Shown one piece after another: positions 10,773 through 23,165 of a stretch of 64,000 nucleotides of DNA. Where the stretch lies: positions 37,477,109-37,541,108 of the forward strand of contig CM068542.1 of NCBI GenBank assembly GCA_035048495.1, given 5' to 3'. Below the pieces are notes generated by a model. The model made no database searches and was not told where the DNA came from. It worked only from the letters and a program-made list of their open reading frames with translations. The stretch is from Euptelea pleiosperma. Its lineage: Eukaryota > Streptophyta > Magnoliopsida > Ranunculales > Eupteleaceae. Both the position numbers and the translations under genes were made by a program. The stretch's first letter is position 1; every line of letters begins with the position of its first letter.

Positions 10773-11365
10773 ATGGCATGCCTAGATATGTTCAACGCCG
10801 AGCACCAAGGTCTGTACGCTCCAATGAGCCCAAGGATCTCCTTCTCCAACGATTTCGTTGACCATCAACAAATGATCAAGCATGAGCGCACCTCCAGAGA
10901 AGCACATGCGGCGTCTTCAGACTTCGAATTTTCGGTGACCAACAACACCATGATGACTGCAGATGAGCTCTTCTTCAAGGGAAAGTTGTTGCCATTCAAG
11001 GATAATTGCACCAACCAGTTGCAGAAGATGACGTTGAGAGATGAACTCCTTATCGACGACGATGACGACACTGTATTATCACATAGGCCATCGAAGGGTT
11101 CGATCAGGTGGAAGGGGCTTCTAGGTTTGAAAAGGACCCACGTTGTGTCCAACAAAGGGTCAATGGAGAGAGCAGTAGAAGGAAAAGGGTCAACGTTGGA
11201 TCAAGAGGAGGCGCACGTTAGCAAGAACTCACAGGTGAGGAGGTTGATGGAAATATAGTGTGATTTGGTTACTGGGTTTTGGTCTGATTATTTGGTTTCT
11301 TGTTGCAGAAACTGGCAACAGATGGAGGGTCCAGTAGTTGCAGAGATGTGGAGATTAGGATATGA
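10773..11365 (+). CDS. Small plant-specific DELFF-motif protein (two exons)
   Basis: Exon 1 is 10,773-11,234, the intron 11,235-11,308 (CAG/GTGAGG donor, TTGTTGCAG acceptor, 74 nt), and exon 2 11,309-11,365, ending in TGA. The protein is 172 residues. Reading through the donor would stop six codons later; splicing instead gives an ordered C-terminus ending SSSCRDVEIRI, which looks like a conserved tail. Visible segments are MSPRISFSNDFVD (18-30), DFEFSV (50-55), TADELFFKGKLLPF (62-75), an acidic run of five Asp (95-99) and a basic patch around IRWKGLLGLKR (111-121). The FEF plus ADELFF-G-LLP combination is also a hallmark of BKI1 and MAKR-type plant proteins, one of which lies 12 kb away. I do not recognise a named gene. 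There is no kinase, membrane or signal segment. A regulatory, intrinsically disordered protein is a guess from composition. Confidence 0.75.
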
Positions 11366-12942
11366 AGCCATTGTTGATGGACTCGTAGAGATATTGGGAA
11401 TTTTTTTTTTTTTTGCTAATTTTAGAGGGGTTTTGGATAAATTTAGAGGGGGGATCGATGGAGGTTAAGTTGTGTTTGTGGGTTGGTTTTTAACTTTGAT
11501 ACATCTCTCTTTTCTGACTTCAACAGTTCTTCTAGAGAAGTTGGTGTTTGGCTGTTTTCTGTACAAAATGTTTGGAGTTGAAGAACTTCTGTGTGATCTT
11601 GTTATTAGGAAATCCATCTGGATGAAACTTTCGATATTATTTCATCCTTAGGAGGAAAAAATTCCCCTTTTTTTTATATATCTTTGGTGGACAAATTTGA
11701 GTTTGTGTGTGAGTGGGAGAGAGAGTCCTGTGTAATTTGGCAAGATCAAAATCCAATGTCAAATCTCTCTTTCTCCCTTGTAATTGCTTACTGGGGAACT
11801 GATTTTTCCAGAAAACTTGTTACATCTTGACAAACCATTTTCATATTTGAGGAAGATTCCCCTCTAACAAAATTGTCTTTTTTTTTTCTTTTTTTTTTGG
11901 GTACATCGGTCGGATGTGAAAATGTTCTCTAGAAGTAAAAAGTTATTTGGAAAAATCAATTCCCTAGAACATGTTCTTTGAATCCCCACAAAAGATTCAA
12001 AGGGCTTCCATTATTTATGGTTGGTCAAACTAAGGAAGGAAAAAGTTTCTAGTAAAAAGAATCTTTTTTGGGGGGGTCGACCGACCCATTACATCTTCCA
12101 AAAGGATATGTTGTTTTCAAGGATAGGGACGGTCTCTCATGGACTGCAACACCAAAAAGGTCCAGAGAGACCTTTGGATAATAATTATTTTTTTCGTGGA
12201 TGTTGTGGCTGATCTTGCACTGCCAGTCACTTTTCAACGATACACGACACCAACAGTAAGATTCATCAAGTGCAAGGCGGAGCCTTGGAACCATCATATC
12301 AAGGAAAGCATTGGTCTGAGTGCATTCCACAACCAGTTTGCGAATCCCTCTCTTCCATGGAAGTTGCAGACCAATTTTTAGGCCCTATAGTTCAGCTGTG
12401 GAGGTTGTGGCTTGCCCCAGATTGCATGAGTATGTTGTGAAAATTTAGCCAAAGTATTATTCTGCAAGGAATTTACTGTTCATTAAGCCACAGCTTTCCC
12501 ACACCACTCACAGCGTTTTTTGTCCGAAGATCGCCTGTGAGTTGGATTGGACTTATTTTCATGGGTTGATCTCAACTATGGGAATTTGAGCAGTATTTGA
12601 GGTACAAAGATCCAAAGGTTTGAAATCACTAATTAAGTTGATTTTGGTTTGTAAGTCCACCTAGGGATTGACCAAACATCCACACGGTCAGAGTCCTCTA
12701 GAGTCTCATATTGTGTCGTGAGCCAAACAAAAAAGGCCGGTCCCTGGAGCCCGAACCTTCTCTAAAAGGGTGTTGAGGTTTCGCATGTACATTGAGAGAG
12801 TGAGAGAAGAAAAGTAAGTACGTACCCTAATTCTTTAGAGATGGTGAAAGAGCTCTTCTCATCCGTGGATGTAAACACACAACCTATGTGATCTATAATT
12901 GATCTTTCGGTTCTCTCTATTTTTGTTGTGAAATGTTAATTT
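11366..12942. other. 3' flank and non-coding interval
   Basis: The first few hundred bases are the likely 3' UTR of the upstream gene. No further gene was recognised. Around 12,600-12,700 a relic of the foldback family appears in minus orientation (CTAGGGATTGACCAAACATC). Confidence 0.5.
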
Positions 12943-12954
12943 TCAACATTTTAA

Positions 12955-13080
12955 ATGATTCATCTCTTCCCTCTCCTCCTTGCAAACACTTCCATCTGAA
13001 TTGAGTTTCATCCATCCATCGGTTGTATTACTCCATTCCATGAATTGCCACTTGTGTTTGTTTTGAATTGATGATGGGAG
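12955..13080 (-). pseudogene. LINE RNase H relic
   Basis: On the minus strand a short segment reads WMKLNSDGSV after a Trp-rich lead, which matches the start of the RNase H domain that closes many plant L1-type LINEs and related pseudogenes. Only this start is preserved; the frame ends soon after. Low confidence because it is short. Confidence 0.35.
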
Positions 13081-13184
13081 TAAATCATTAGAGCATTTCC
13101 AACTGCTATCCATGGCTATTTTCATGTTTGGCTAATAATCGGCCTTTTTTTTTTTTTTTTTACCGATGAGAGCTTTAACAAAAA

Positions 13185-13542
13185 GGTCACTCTACGGGCA
13201 CCTACATCTTTCAGCTGGGCACCCACACAGGACAAAAATGCCCCCCTCTAGTGTAGGCACCTACCCCATCTCGTCTCCTCTCTCTCTCTACTGTAATTCT
13301 CTCTCTCTTTCCATCTCTCACTCACTCACTCACTCACTCTCTCTCTCTCCTCCTCTCATTCCCTTCAATCTCTCTCTATCTCTTTCTTTGCCTTAGCGCC
13401 CAAGGTGGTTCAGCATCGTGGGGGCTAAGGCCGAGAGAGAGAGAGAGACGAAGAGATGGGGTGGGTGCCCACACTGGAGGGGGGCATTTTTGTCCAGTGT
13501 GGGTGCCCAGTTGAAAGATGTGGGCACCCATAGAGCAACCCA
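13185..13542. mobile_element. Foldback MITE, 9-bp TSD (Mutator-like)
   Basis: A 358-bp element with about 90-bp inverted arms containing ACATCTTTCA, GGGCACCCACAC and GGACAAAAATGCCCCCC, and a CT-rich microsatellite centre (about 13,265-13,390) answered by a GA run. The direct repeat TAACAAAAA occurs at 13,176-13,184 and 13,543-13,551. The open frame over the CT-rich centre is a composition artefact. Confidence 0.7.
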
Positions 13543-13674
13543 TAACAAAAAGGTGTTATCTTCATCAGCCTCTTCAAAATAGTCGAGAAATCTAGTAAAA
13601 TGACCAGAATACCCTAAATTTTTTAGTAAAATTCAAGAGAGGCATCAGGAGATGTGGTCACATTGCACACTCTT

Positions 13675-13905
13675 GTAAAAAAATGGTCGATATTTGGCCA
13701 ACCCTTTGGTGGACTCAGAGATAAAAAAATTCAGCATAATTGGTGATTTCTAGCCATTGGATTTCAGTATCCCTAATAATGATCCAATTTGAGGGCTAAA
13801 ATTCAACCAATAAAAAGATCAAATCCAATGGCTAAAAAGCGTCAATCGGATGATTTTCATCCTATGTCCACCTAGGATGGGCCAAACATCTATACAATAT
13901 CCAAG
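13675..13905. mobile_element. Foldback MITE relic
   Basis: The left arm has GATATTTGGCCAACCC and the right arm GATGGGCCAAACATCTAT, around a CCATTGGATTT / AAATCCAATGG centre. It is the same family as 7484-7890, diverged. Confidence 0.5.
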
Positions 13906-14450
13906 AGGAACATGCAAGAAACTTTTGTTTCAATGTTTTTATACTAAAAGGTAAAATGGTAAAGGTCTCATAGCTAGGGAGATATAGCTAAGGAAATAGA
14001 TCTCCATATTTGTAAAGGAGAGGAGTGCTTTTAGCTAATCTCCAAATATGGCTAAGCAGTTGGGGACACTTTTGGAGAGCCTTTTCACTTTTTATATTTT
14101 GAAATGTCTCGAAGATGCTCTTAGCATGCTCAGCATTCCAGAAAGCCAGGGGTTTATTGTATATGCTTGGTGAGCTACCCTTCTTGGGTTCACTGTGATG
14201 TTCCCAAAAATAATTTTTTTACAAATATTCTAAATTGATGAAAGGGTATAAAAAATATTGTACATGTGACCTTCCATCAATAGTTGATGAAGCATCTTGA
14301 ACATCAGATAGCAAAAGGTCTGTCTGATGGAGCAGAAGTTCAATATCTTCCCTGGGGACTTCAAAGTTTGAAGTTTCCCTTAATTGCTATGTGGAACACT
14401 TTTCAAGCCAACCCATGGATCTGTGGCTCACCTCTTGGTCGACTTACATG

Positions 14451-14763
14451 TTGACTACCATTTACTCTAAAAGCTTAAGTTGTTAAAGGGAGGCGTAACA
14501 ATGAATATCAAAGGGTCTGTGGGTCTAACAGAGGCGAAGTGCTGGCCACACAACCAAATAACACACTCCAGCAACCCGCCCCCTCAGCACTTTGTCGAGA
14601 TTCCAACTCACAACCTACTGGGACCTCCTACTCTGATATTGTGTTGACTACCGTTTACTCTAAAAAGCTTAAGCTAGCTGTTAGAGGGAGGCGTAACAAT
14701 GTATATCAAAGGGTCTATAAGTCTAATAAAGGTAGGGTGTTGGCCACAACCAAATAACACACT
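14451..14763 (+). repeat. Direct repeat, two ~120-bp units
   Basis: The segments 14,451-14,570 and 14,644-14,763 are alike, each with TTGACTACC, TTTACTCTAAA, AAGCTTAAG, GAGGCGTAACAATG and ATATCAAAGGGTCT, then CCAAATAACACACTCCA. A related single copy is near 46,870-46,935. It looks like a fragment of a dispersed repeat that was locally duplicated. No coding content is evident. Confidence 0.6.
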
Positions 14764-15080
14764 CCAACAACATTACACATGTTTTGTTCTTAGTCATTAG
14801 ATTTGAGCACTTTTTCATCATGGGCTTCGAATGAACCCATAGGCCTGTTCATAAAGCCCATTATGAAAAGTGCTTGAATCCTACGGTTAGAAATCACCAA
14901 TCACACTAATTTTTGATATGTAGGTCCACCATCGTGTGGGCCAATCATTCAGGGGAGCCTGTGGGCCTGAAAGAGTGTACTATGTGGCAATTTGAGGGAC
15001 TACATCATCAAAATTTTGATACAGAAGTCTGCATTATAGAACGGCTATGATAGCACTGTTAACTGTTTACTCTTTCTGAG

Positions 15081-15450
15081 CAAAACTTCGCTGACCGCTC
15101 ACGATGGCCCCCTCCCAATGATCTCCCACAATATGAGCCACATGGCACATTTGTAGAGAACGAGGACCGTATGGATGTTTAGCCAATCCCTAAGTGGACC
15201 TATAAATCAAAATCAACTCGATTAGTGATTTCTAAGCGGATTGGAGTCATTTTCATTGATTGAAACAATAGGAATATGCGCGTTATTGACCAGTATTTGG
15301 GTACAAGGATCCAAAGGTTTAAATTCACTAATCAGTCTGATTTTCGGTTTGTTGGCCCATCTAGGGATTGGCCAAACATCCATACGGCCAGGTCCTCTAC
15401 AAGTGTGCCACATGGCTCATATTGTGGGCGGTCAGCGAAGTTTTACTCTA
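15081..15450. mobile_element. Foldback MITE
   Basis: The arms begin CAAAACTTCGCTGACCGC on the left and end GCGGTCAGCGAAGTTTT on the right. Both contain the GGATGTTT-GCCAATCCC motif and a CACATGG block. The flanks ACTCTTTC (left) and ACTCTATC (right) could be an 8-bp target duplication with one mismatch, but a few bases separate the left one from the matched terminus. Bases 15,451-16,309 hold no recognised gene. Confidence 0.6.
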
Positions 15451-16319
15451 TCTCGAAGGTCAAAGATTAATTGGTCAGTGGGCCCGGTAGAGTTGCATCG
15501 CGCCGCACATATGCCCATGGTTTAGACTTGGTTTAAAAGACTTTTAAAAAGTCACCAAGGGTATATGTGGCGCGCGATCATTGGGCGCATGATCACTGCT
15601 TCAAAAATCCCGCCGCTTCAAAAAGTTTCTCCAGGAAATCCGAGTTTGACTGTTTTCCACAATGGCGAAGCAACTTTTCTCAATTTTCACCTCTCCCTTC
15701 AAGGCTTCAATTGCATTTCTCCTAAAAAGCCCTAATCCAACCGCTCTCTCCTCTGCAACTCCTCCCCAATTCCAATCTCCACCTCCAACTATCCTCTCTT
15801 AACTGGGTCCACCTTTTATATGTTATCTCCCACCGTTGGATACCCCGTCGCAACGAACGACCCTGATGCTTCCATAGGAAGTAGCCCTCTAGGCATCTCG
15901 GAACAGATCGTGCCCCCTCTCTCTCAACGGGTAATGTCCCTTTCTATGTGTTTTCTTTCTTTAGGTAAACGAGAGAATCAGAAGTGTTGAACAGATGAAA
16001 CTATAGCTGATCAAAAAATACCGTTAGAAAGGTAGTTAATTACAGTTAATCGACTTGTCGAAATTTCTAAGACTTCATTTTAGCTTGGGAAAATGGATTA
16101 ATGTACTTATAATCGCTGCTTGTGGAAAAGTCATTTGGGAAAATGGACTTCCTTCTGTATCCATTTAACTTCTGAATCTTGAAAAAATTTAATTAAATTC
16201 ATCAAGACTAGTAGTCTCTGTTCTCTAATTTAAAATAAAAATAATTTTTTAAGAATATTTCTGTAAATTCACAAGAAACATTGACCACCCCTGACAAAAA
16301 AAATTATTACTAGATATCC

Positions 16320-16730
16320 TAGTCACAAAAATCTCCGAATTTTCGAATTCACGAATCAATCGTCGATTAATCTGCAAAATCGGTAAAATCTCAGATTAAT
16401 CAAAAAACTCGGTGATTAATTAACGATTTTGCCGAATTTTGACAATTAATCGACTGAGACCCATTTTTTCCCCTTTTGATGTCGATTTTGTCGATTTTTG
16501 GAATTATGAATGATATATCATGCTTATGACTTATGACTTATGATTATGGAATTGTAGATGTGCTTTTCATCATATAAATGTGTTTTGTTAAAAACAACTT
16601 TTCAAACTTGAAAAATGCCATAATATATATATTTTTTTGCCGATTTAATCAGATTTTTACAGAATTTATCCGAATTTTCCCGACTTGACTCCTTGCCGAT
16701 TTATTGCCGAATCCCGATTTTGTGACTATG
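16320..16730. mobile_element. Mutator-like MITE, perfect 10-bp TSD
   Basis: A 411-bp element with termini TAGTCACAAAA and TTTTGTGACTA, flanked by the perfect direct repeat CTAGATATCC (16,310-16,319 and 16,731-16,740). The interior repeats CCGAATTTT, CGATTAAT and GATTTT motifs. No transposase frame. Confidence 0.75.
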
Positions 16731-16740
16731 CTAGATATCC

Positions 16741-19370
16741 TGATAAAAAGACTTGCTACTAAGACGTTTGTTAAATTTAGGTCCAAATCTATTCCAATTT
16801 GACGCCGAATTGTTGAGTAGATAAACTGCAAATTTGCATGCTGTGCTATATAGATAAATTGTTACATAAAGCATACTTGTAGACTGCAGGTTGTTCCACG
16901 TGAACGTTGGGAAGAGTTGATAGGATGGAACCCGAAAATCACATGGAAGATTGTCGAAACCCCTCAGGAGTAAACAGAGTGATTGGAGGAGAACTCTTCT
17001 GCTACTTCTAGACCAAATTGACAACAATATGGATATCAACCGCGCTTACTTATTTGTTATCTAGAGTAGCATTGTGCACCTGATGTGCTCAAACAGTTAA
17101 TGTCTGACCATGGGTCAGACCTTCAGTCTGAGAGTTAAATCTGTATTGCATATGCATGTCTTTATGTTATAAAACACTTAATGAGAAGTCGCAACATGTG
17201 AAACGCATGCCTGTAGAGCTTCGGGTTATCAGCTTATGTTTTTCTGCCTCATAGTTGATTACTGAGGTTCTAAATCTAACTTGTATGAAAATTCAATCTT
17301 GAACTTTTTCACTGATCTCCTGAATTGCACCATTCTTACGAGCCTCTATACATCTTGACTGTTGTTTTCATCGTTGGAGTTGCACTTGCATCTTTTGTTT
17401 TTTTGTTTTTTGGACAAGTGTTGTTGCTTGCATCTTTCATTTTGATTCAAAGTTTCTTTTATTGTTAGTTCTTGCTTAGCAAGAGAGAACAGTAAAGTTT
17501 TTGTTTCTAATGCTTTATATAATGTCCTATTGACTTGTTTCAGTTTGGCATAAAATACACAGATGTGCAAAACTTGTGTGATACAGTTCTGTGTTTATAT
17601 GATGTGCAAAACTGTGACAGAAATTGGGAATGAAGAAAATATATCCAGCTAGTGATTCTATCCATATTTCGATGAGGGACTTTGAAGGTGAAGACAGCCT
17701 GCAAGGTACTGCTTTTTCGTCGGTGTGAAGGGGTATCTCGACTGATATTACTTTTTGTCCAGATTGAAGGAAATCTCAGAGAAAATATTCGGTGTTGTGG
17801 TCCATTTATTGACATTTTATCATCCAAAACTAATTACCAACATTGTAGACTCATTTATTGTGATTTATTGAAATTATAGCACTTATTAGTGTGTACAGAT
17901 ACTTCCACAATAAATTAGCCTTTCCCCGTACTCAATTTATTTCCGATCTAAAAACATTATTTAAAAAACTAAAGAAACCTTTTTATGGATAACCAAAAAA
18001 TTGTATTAAACCCAATTAATAAATTATTACACATCTAAAGAAAATATTATAGACTTTAAATGAAAACTTTAATATTATACTACATTATCTTATTTGGAAT
18101 AGAATTACAATTACCTTTAAAAAAGTTGGATACCAAATGTTTTTTAATTATAAATTCCCAATAAATCACAAAAATAACCTCCCCCAACGGTGTCCCAAGA
18201 ATGATAACTATTACTCAGAGGTAAACAAATGCTGTATCCAGGTAAACCAGAATTGAATGGAGGAGCATGATTCGTGCAGCCGACCCCATATCATGGGATA
18301 AGGCTTATGATGATGAGGAGGAGGAGGTAAACCAGAACCAGGCTTCCATCACTGACCCTTGCATTGCGGTGCACTCCTGCTTTTTTGATGAAATGCAGGG
18401 GGTGACTTATCTTGGAGAGTGTGTTACTGACTAAAAAGTGGATCCTAAAGTCATCTTACAGACTGATACCTCATCCATCAATAACCTGGAGATCCAAAAT
18501 ATCCACAATGAGAAAACCAGTGCGTTCAACGCATACTGTGTGTTCGGCACTAATAGCTCTGTGATATAGACACTTCCACAGATCCTGGCAGAGAAAAAAT
18601 CAAAAAATAAATAAAAATTCTAGATTGTAAAATTCAAATAATTTTCTTTCTGACAGGAAACTAGTAATAATTAAACAGGACATTAAAAGAATCTGGTTTT
18701 GAAGTTACAATACACTGCTATCTGATTCTTGATACTATGAGCATTTGAGCTATAAAAAATCTTCACAAACCATCAGGATTCAGGAAGAAGTGAAGAACCA
18801 CATAAGACTTTGTTGAACCCAATCTTTTACAATTGGAAGATGGGAATTCAAGAGATACCTTATTTGTTCCTGTGTAACGATTCACACTCCTTATTCCTTT
18901 TAACTTTTTCTATTGAAAGTGTGCAAAATCACTGATAGAAAGCTAAATATAGCTGAAAGCTCAACCAATGCAATCAGGAGCCAGTACAAAATAATTGAAT
19001 TATTAATCTAGGGAAACGAGTAAGAGAATCAACTTCTTCAGAATAGTGATCCTGAGGCATGGAAAATCTTCTTTGTTTCCTCTTTCCTTTAACGGGATGT
19101 GGAGAGAAGGTTACCTTAAATACTTGCATGAATTTTCATCAACTGAGAATGTTTATTTGTAAATGCAGCATCACACGTGATGTAAGTCACCTATTGACAG
19201 AATGGCCTCTGGCAATTGCTGGCAGTCTAATTGTCAATCTTAAAATGAGTCAGCCCAGCAGTAGAACGAATATGGTTTTGGAAAGAGAACAAGACTCGTG
19301 CAGCATTTTTACAGTTTCTGGGAGAAAATCTATGGGTATGGTATGCCGTTATCCGTCCAAAATTAGTTGA
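16741..19370. other. Non-coding interval with an RTE LINE tail
   Basis: No gene recognised across 2.6 kb. At about 18,265-18,316 the plus strand reads GCAGCCGACCCCAT, then GGGATAAGGCTTATGATGATG, the characteristic 3' end of plant RTE-type LINEs followed by its GAT/GAG repeats. Confidence 0.5.
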
Positions 19371-20482
19371 TCTCATTTGTTTGATGTGTATTGGGATGAG
19401 GTTGTACCATATCTCTGATTATCTGTTATTAAGCATTTTGGCCATTACTGACAATCAATGCATTCCTTAAGAAATCATTATTAACCTCTCTAGTTTTCCT
19501 GCGGAGCCAATCTTCTCTAGCCTAACGAAGCATCCTCATAAGCAAACTAGTGGACCTTACTTGATTTCATTTTAAATCATGAGAACCTTCTCACTGATTC
19601 AGCATATTTTCAACCAAACCATTAGGAACGTGAGTCAGTTCATGTATCCGAATGAGATTATGTTACCAAGATATGGCATTTTGGATGATGCTTCTATGTC
19701 CAATATGTATCAGCTATTAGTACTTTTAGGACAATTTTTCCTAGGTGTACCCAATCTGGAAAGCAGTGGCAAAGCCAGGAAGGGCCCAGGGCAACTTTGA
19801 AATTCTTAAAAAAAAAAAAAAATTACTTCGAAAAGTACCATTTTCCTTTGGCTCCGCCCCCCCAGTCAAAATCCTGGCTCCGCACTTGCTGGGTGTGATT
19901 TGGTGGATGTGTATTATATATATATCATTGCTTTTATAATCTCACATTACGTTCAATTCCAAATGGTGCATACCAATATTATACTTTTTGATGAGTAAAG
20001 ATTTGTATTATAGAAAAGAGGGGGAAACCCTACTATACAAGAGAAGGAGAAGAAGTGTAGTAGTGCATATACTATTATTGATGTCCAAAACATTTTGTAT
20101 TTTAGCATTTTTCATGTTCTTCTACCTTTTCTATAAATTTCCTGTATCTAACCCATAAATATCACCCCAAGAATTATGAGTGTTATTCCATATTGATTTA
20201 ACACCCCAAAAAGACATGTTTGGCCTAAGGGTATCTATATAACTTTTTTAGTGTAGTCATTTATAGGACAATGTGAGGGCATGCACTTTGGAAACAGGTA
20301 GGGGATGTTTCAATAGGCTAGAGAAGATTGGCTCCACAGGACAATTAGAAAGGTTAATAATGATTTCTTAAGGAATAAGCTAATTGGTAGTATCGGCTAA
20401 AATGTTCAATAGAAGACAATCAAAGATTTGGCGTTGGCATGTGTTACAGCCTCATCCCAATACACATCAAACAAATGAGAGC
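19371..20482. repeat. Large inverted repeat (foldback) with ~150-bp arms
   Basis: The left arm (19,371-19,522) is the reverse complement of the right arm (20,316-20,482). The innermost 61 bases match at about 57 positions, and the outermost block CCTCATCCCAATACACATCA is identical. The middle is more diverged. The 0.8-kb spacer includes a separate MITE. The right arm runs straight into a LINE C-terminal relic. It may be an inverted duplication of LINE-flanking sequence or a non-autonomous foldback transposon. Confidence 0.7.
19761..19890. mobile_element. Short MITE with GGAGCCAGGA arms
   Basis: The left end AGCAGTGGCAAAGCCAGGA and the complement of the right end AGCAAGTGCGGAGCCAGGA are nearly the same. 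The element is about 130 bp with a poly-A and C-run interior. It is a common plant MITE form. Confidence 0.55.
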
Positions 20483-20489
20483 AACTTAT

Positions 20490-20683
20490 TTTGGGTGGCC
20501 TGTTTGTCTGTGTTGAGTGGTTTGGAAAGTTACTACCAGACCTTTGAGGACAAAGAAGAATGCATTCCTAAGGTGGCGCTGAAGATCAAAGCTACATTAT
20601 TCTTTTGGACTAACTACTTGGAGGAGTTCAAGGGTGCTAGATTTGAGGATTTTGTATTTAGATGGGAGGAGTCTATAGTTTGA
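20490..20683 (+). pseudogene. LINE ORF2 C-terminal relic
   Basis: A frame ending in ARFEDFVFRWEES matches, in place and spacing, the terminal [10 protein letters not shown] and FEDFVFRWD of the LINE copies at 44.3-45.2 kb and 55.0-61.9 kb. It is the last part of an L1-type ORF2, after the zinc-binding RVT-associated domain. The rest of the element is absent. Confidence 0.6.
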
Positions 20684-20699
20684 TTTGATATAGCTTACT

Positions 20700-23165
20700 T
20701 TTTGTACATTTTATCTGATAGTGAGGTCTCTCCTCTCTTATCACTTGTGTATTCGCTCTTGTTCAGAGGTTTCCCCCCATTCTTCTCCTTTAACACAATT
20801 CTAGACGTACCAAAAAGAAAAAAACATTTGGATATTTTAGTTGTCATTTTAGTCATCAGTTGGACACATATAGCTATTTTCCCATTATGACAAAAACACA
20901 TTACCAAAAATCCTAAAGTTAGGGAACTAAAATAACCTAATCACTAACATAAAGTTCCAAACTAGTTATTGTCCTAGATTGCTTTGCTAAGCAGTAAAAA
21001 TTATTATATGTACATACGTCCTTTCAGGACATCGGTGTGCCTCAAGTACCTTTATTGTAATCGCACTTGTACTTATACTCAGTAACATTCAGTTGAGATT
21101 ATCTGCTAGAAGGATCATAATACCTTCGACAGTCTACATTACCATAGTTGTCTCTTTCCATGGAATAGAAGGTTTACAAAGCTACAGAGATTTTTCCATC
21201 TTCTTAGGTATGTCCAGTCCCACTCAGTCAAGTTGGGTGTCGCCTTTTCATTTCTTCTTTTGAGCCTTCTCTCTTTGTTGGATCGAGGTAGGAAACTGAT
21301 TTGATTGCAGAAGAGTAAATGAAGATCAGTCCTCCACATGACCAAATGATCTTGATGGGACTCTTCAATCCCCACATAAATGACTAGGGGTAGAAGATTA
21401 ATGAGTGGCCATTGATTAACTTTAGGATGTCAAGTTGAAGATGCAACAAGCAGTGGAGTTCAGATAATCTTTTTTTTTTTCTTTTTTGGGGTTCTCAAAG
21501 GTGTTAAAAATAGCCTAGGACTGAGATATTCTGATACGTACTTGTGAGCAGTTTCCTTTAATTTGCTTCCACATTGTTTGCTTTTCTTACTTGTTTATTA
21601 AGAAAATAGATTATTGCAAGGATTTAACCTGATGGGCAATTATTTTATGAAGCTAACATGATTAGGAATTGATCATAAAATAAGATTCTCCTTCAACCCA
21701 CCAGCCATCTCCCCATGTGTGTGCCTCTGAGGTGGTTGGAACAGAGAGACATTCAGCCCATGAATATCATATATTTGCACGTGTCGATCAATACATGGTT
21801 CAACTCACACACCTTCTTTCCATTTCATCTGCCATTCTCTGTTCCTGGGTCCTTAAAAGTGGAGTGTTTGGAAGGATGAAAGCACTTTTATGTGGGGGAG
21901 GAGTTCTGATTTAGTGGGGTAACTATATAATAAGGATAAAGATGGCACTCAAATGCATGAACTACTACTCAATTGCCAATATCATTACTAATCCATCCTC
22001 TCGATCATCATCATTATCATCTTGTAACTCATGACTCTCCATGACTCTTGTTGTTGAGATGTCAAACTAGACTAAGTACTTCCTGCATTATCATTGTTGT
22101 TTGTTGGTGGAGCCGTACTTAATACTCACCTCTAAATTCCATAACCATCAAATCTTGAGACCCACCACAACCATGAAACTCCCAACTATGTTATCTCTTT
22201 TAATAGTCCTACCACTGCCTGACAACCACCACCAGGAGTCTCAGTCCCTTTCTATTACCTTTTTCAATAAGGATCGAGTGTCAATCCACATTTTTTCAGC
22301 CAATCTTTTTCTCTTGTAACATAATATTTGAATAGTTATGTCCCATTTTCATATTTTTTTTTTCGTTTGCCATGTCGGAAATCTTTTCAGGAAAGATCCC
22401 AACTTTAGTCACAGAACATGGACACTAGTAGCAATTGCTTTTAGTTCTTTAATCAATGTGTCCATGGTGGACCTCTGATTCGGAAATTTGTGGGTAATAA
22501 AAATGTTATGTGAGAGACTGGAAAGAGATGGAGTAGGGCCCATAGCTCAATTATACATTGTTCTCTGTTGCAACAATTGAGGTCATGGATTTGGTCTCAG
22601 CTAACATGCCAATACTAAACAAGAGGCAATTCTGTCTCTCAAGGGACTGGACCTGTTGAAATCTTGATGTGATCTTAACTATATCGTATGGTTGTCAATT
22701 GGGATGACCTTTCACAGCGCATTGAACCGTTCTATTTTGTGGGTAAACTGAGCATTGAACTGATACCTTCCTCTTACACCAAAAAGCTAATACCTAAACC
22801 ATGGTGGGCTACCTAAACCATGGTGGGCCTGTAAAGAGGCTTGGCACGAACTCCTAGTGGCCCAAGCCTGTGATGATTTACGATTGTTTGAGCCTTACAT
22901 CTTACTATAGTAAATCCCGAGCCCATACTATGAGAGGATATTGCTGCATCAATATTCGGAAAATTATAGTTTACTACACACCACAAGGCTTCTCTATATA
23001 AATTGTTGATGAACAGAGGAAATTCTTGCAATGCCTTCCTATCAATTCAAATTTTCAAATGGTAAGTGTACCCAATATCAGGAAAACTCATATGTTACAT
23101 AATAGTCTACTTTATACATGGTAGAAAGAGAATTTGAAGAGTGCAAATTTCTTCCAAGTCTAATC
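20700..23165. other. Non-coding interval
   Basis: No gene, RNA or clear transposon terminus recognised in 2.4 kb. It contains the 3' flank of the minus-strand BKI1 homologue (below 23,166) and scattered homopolymers. Confidence 0.5.

Noticed and set aside
13166..13396. A Ser/Leu-rich frame over a CT microsatellite
   Set aside because: It is the centre of a foldback MITE and consists of CT repeats.
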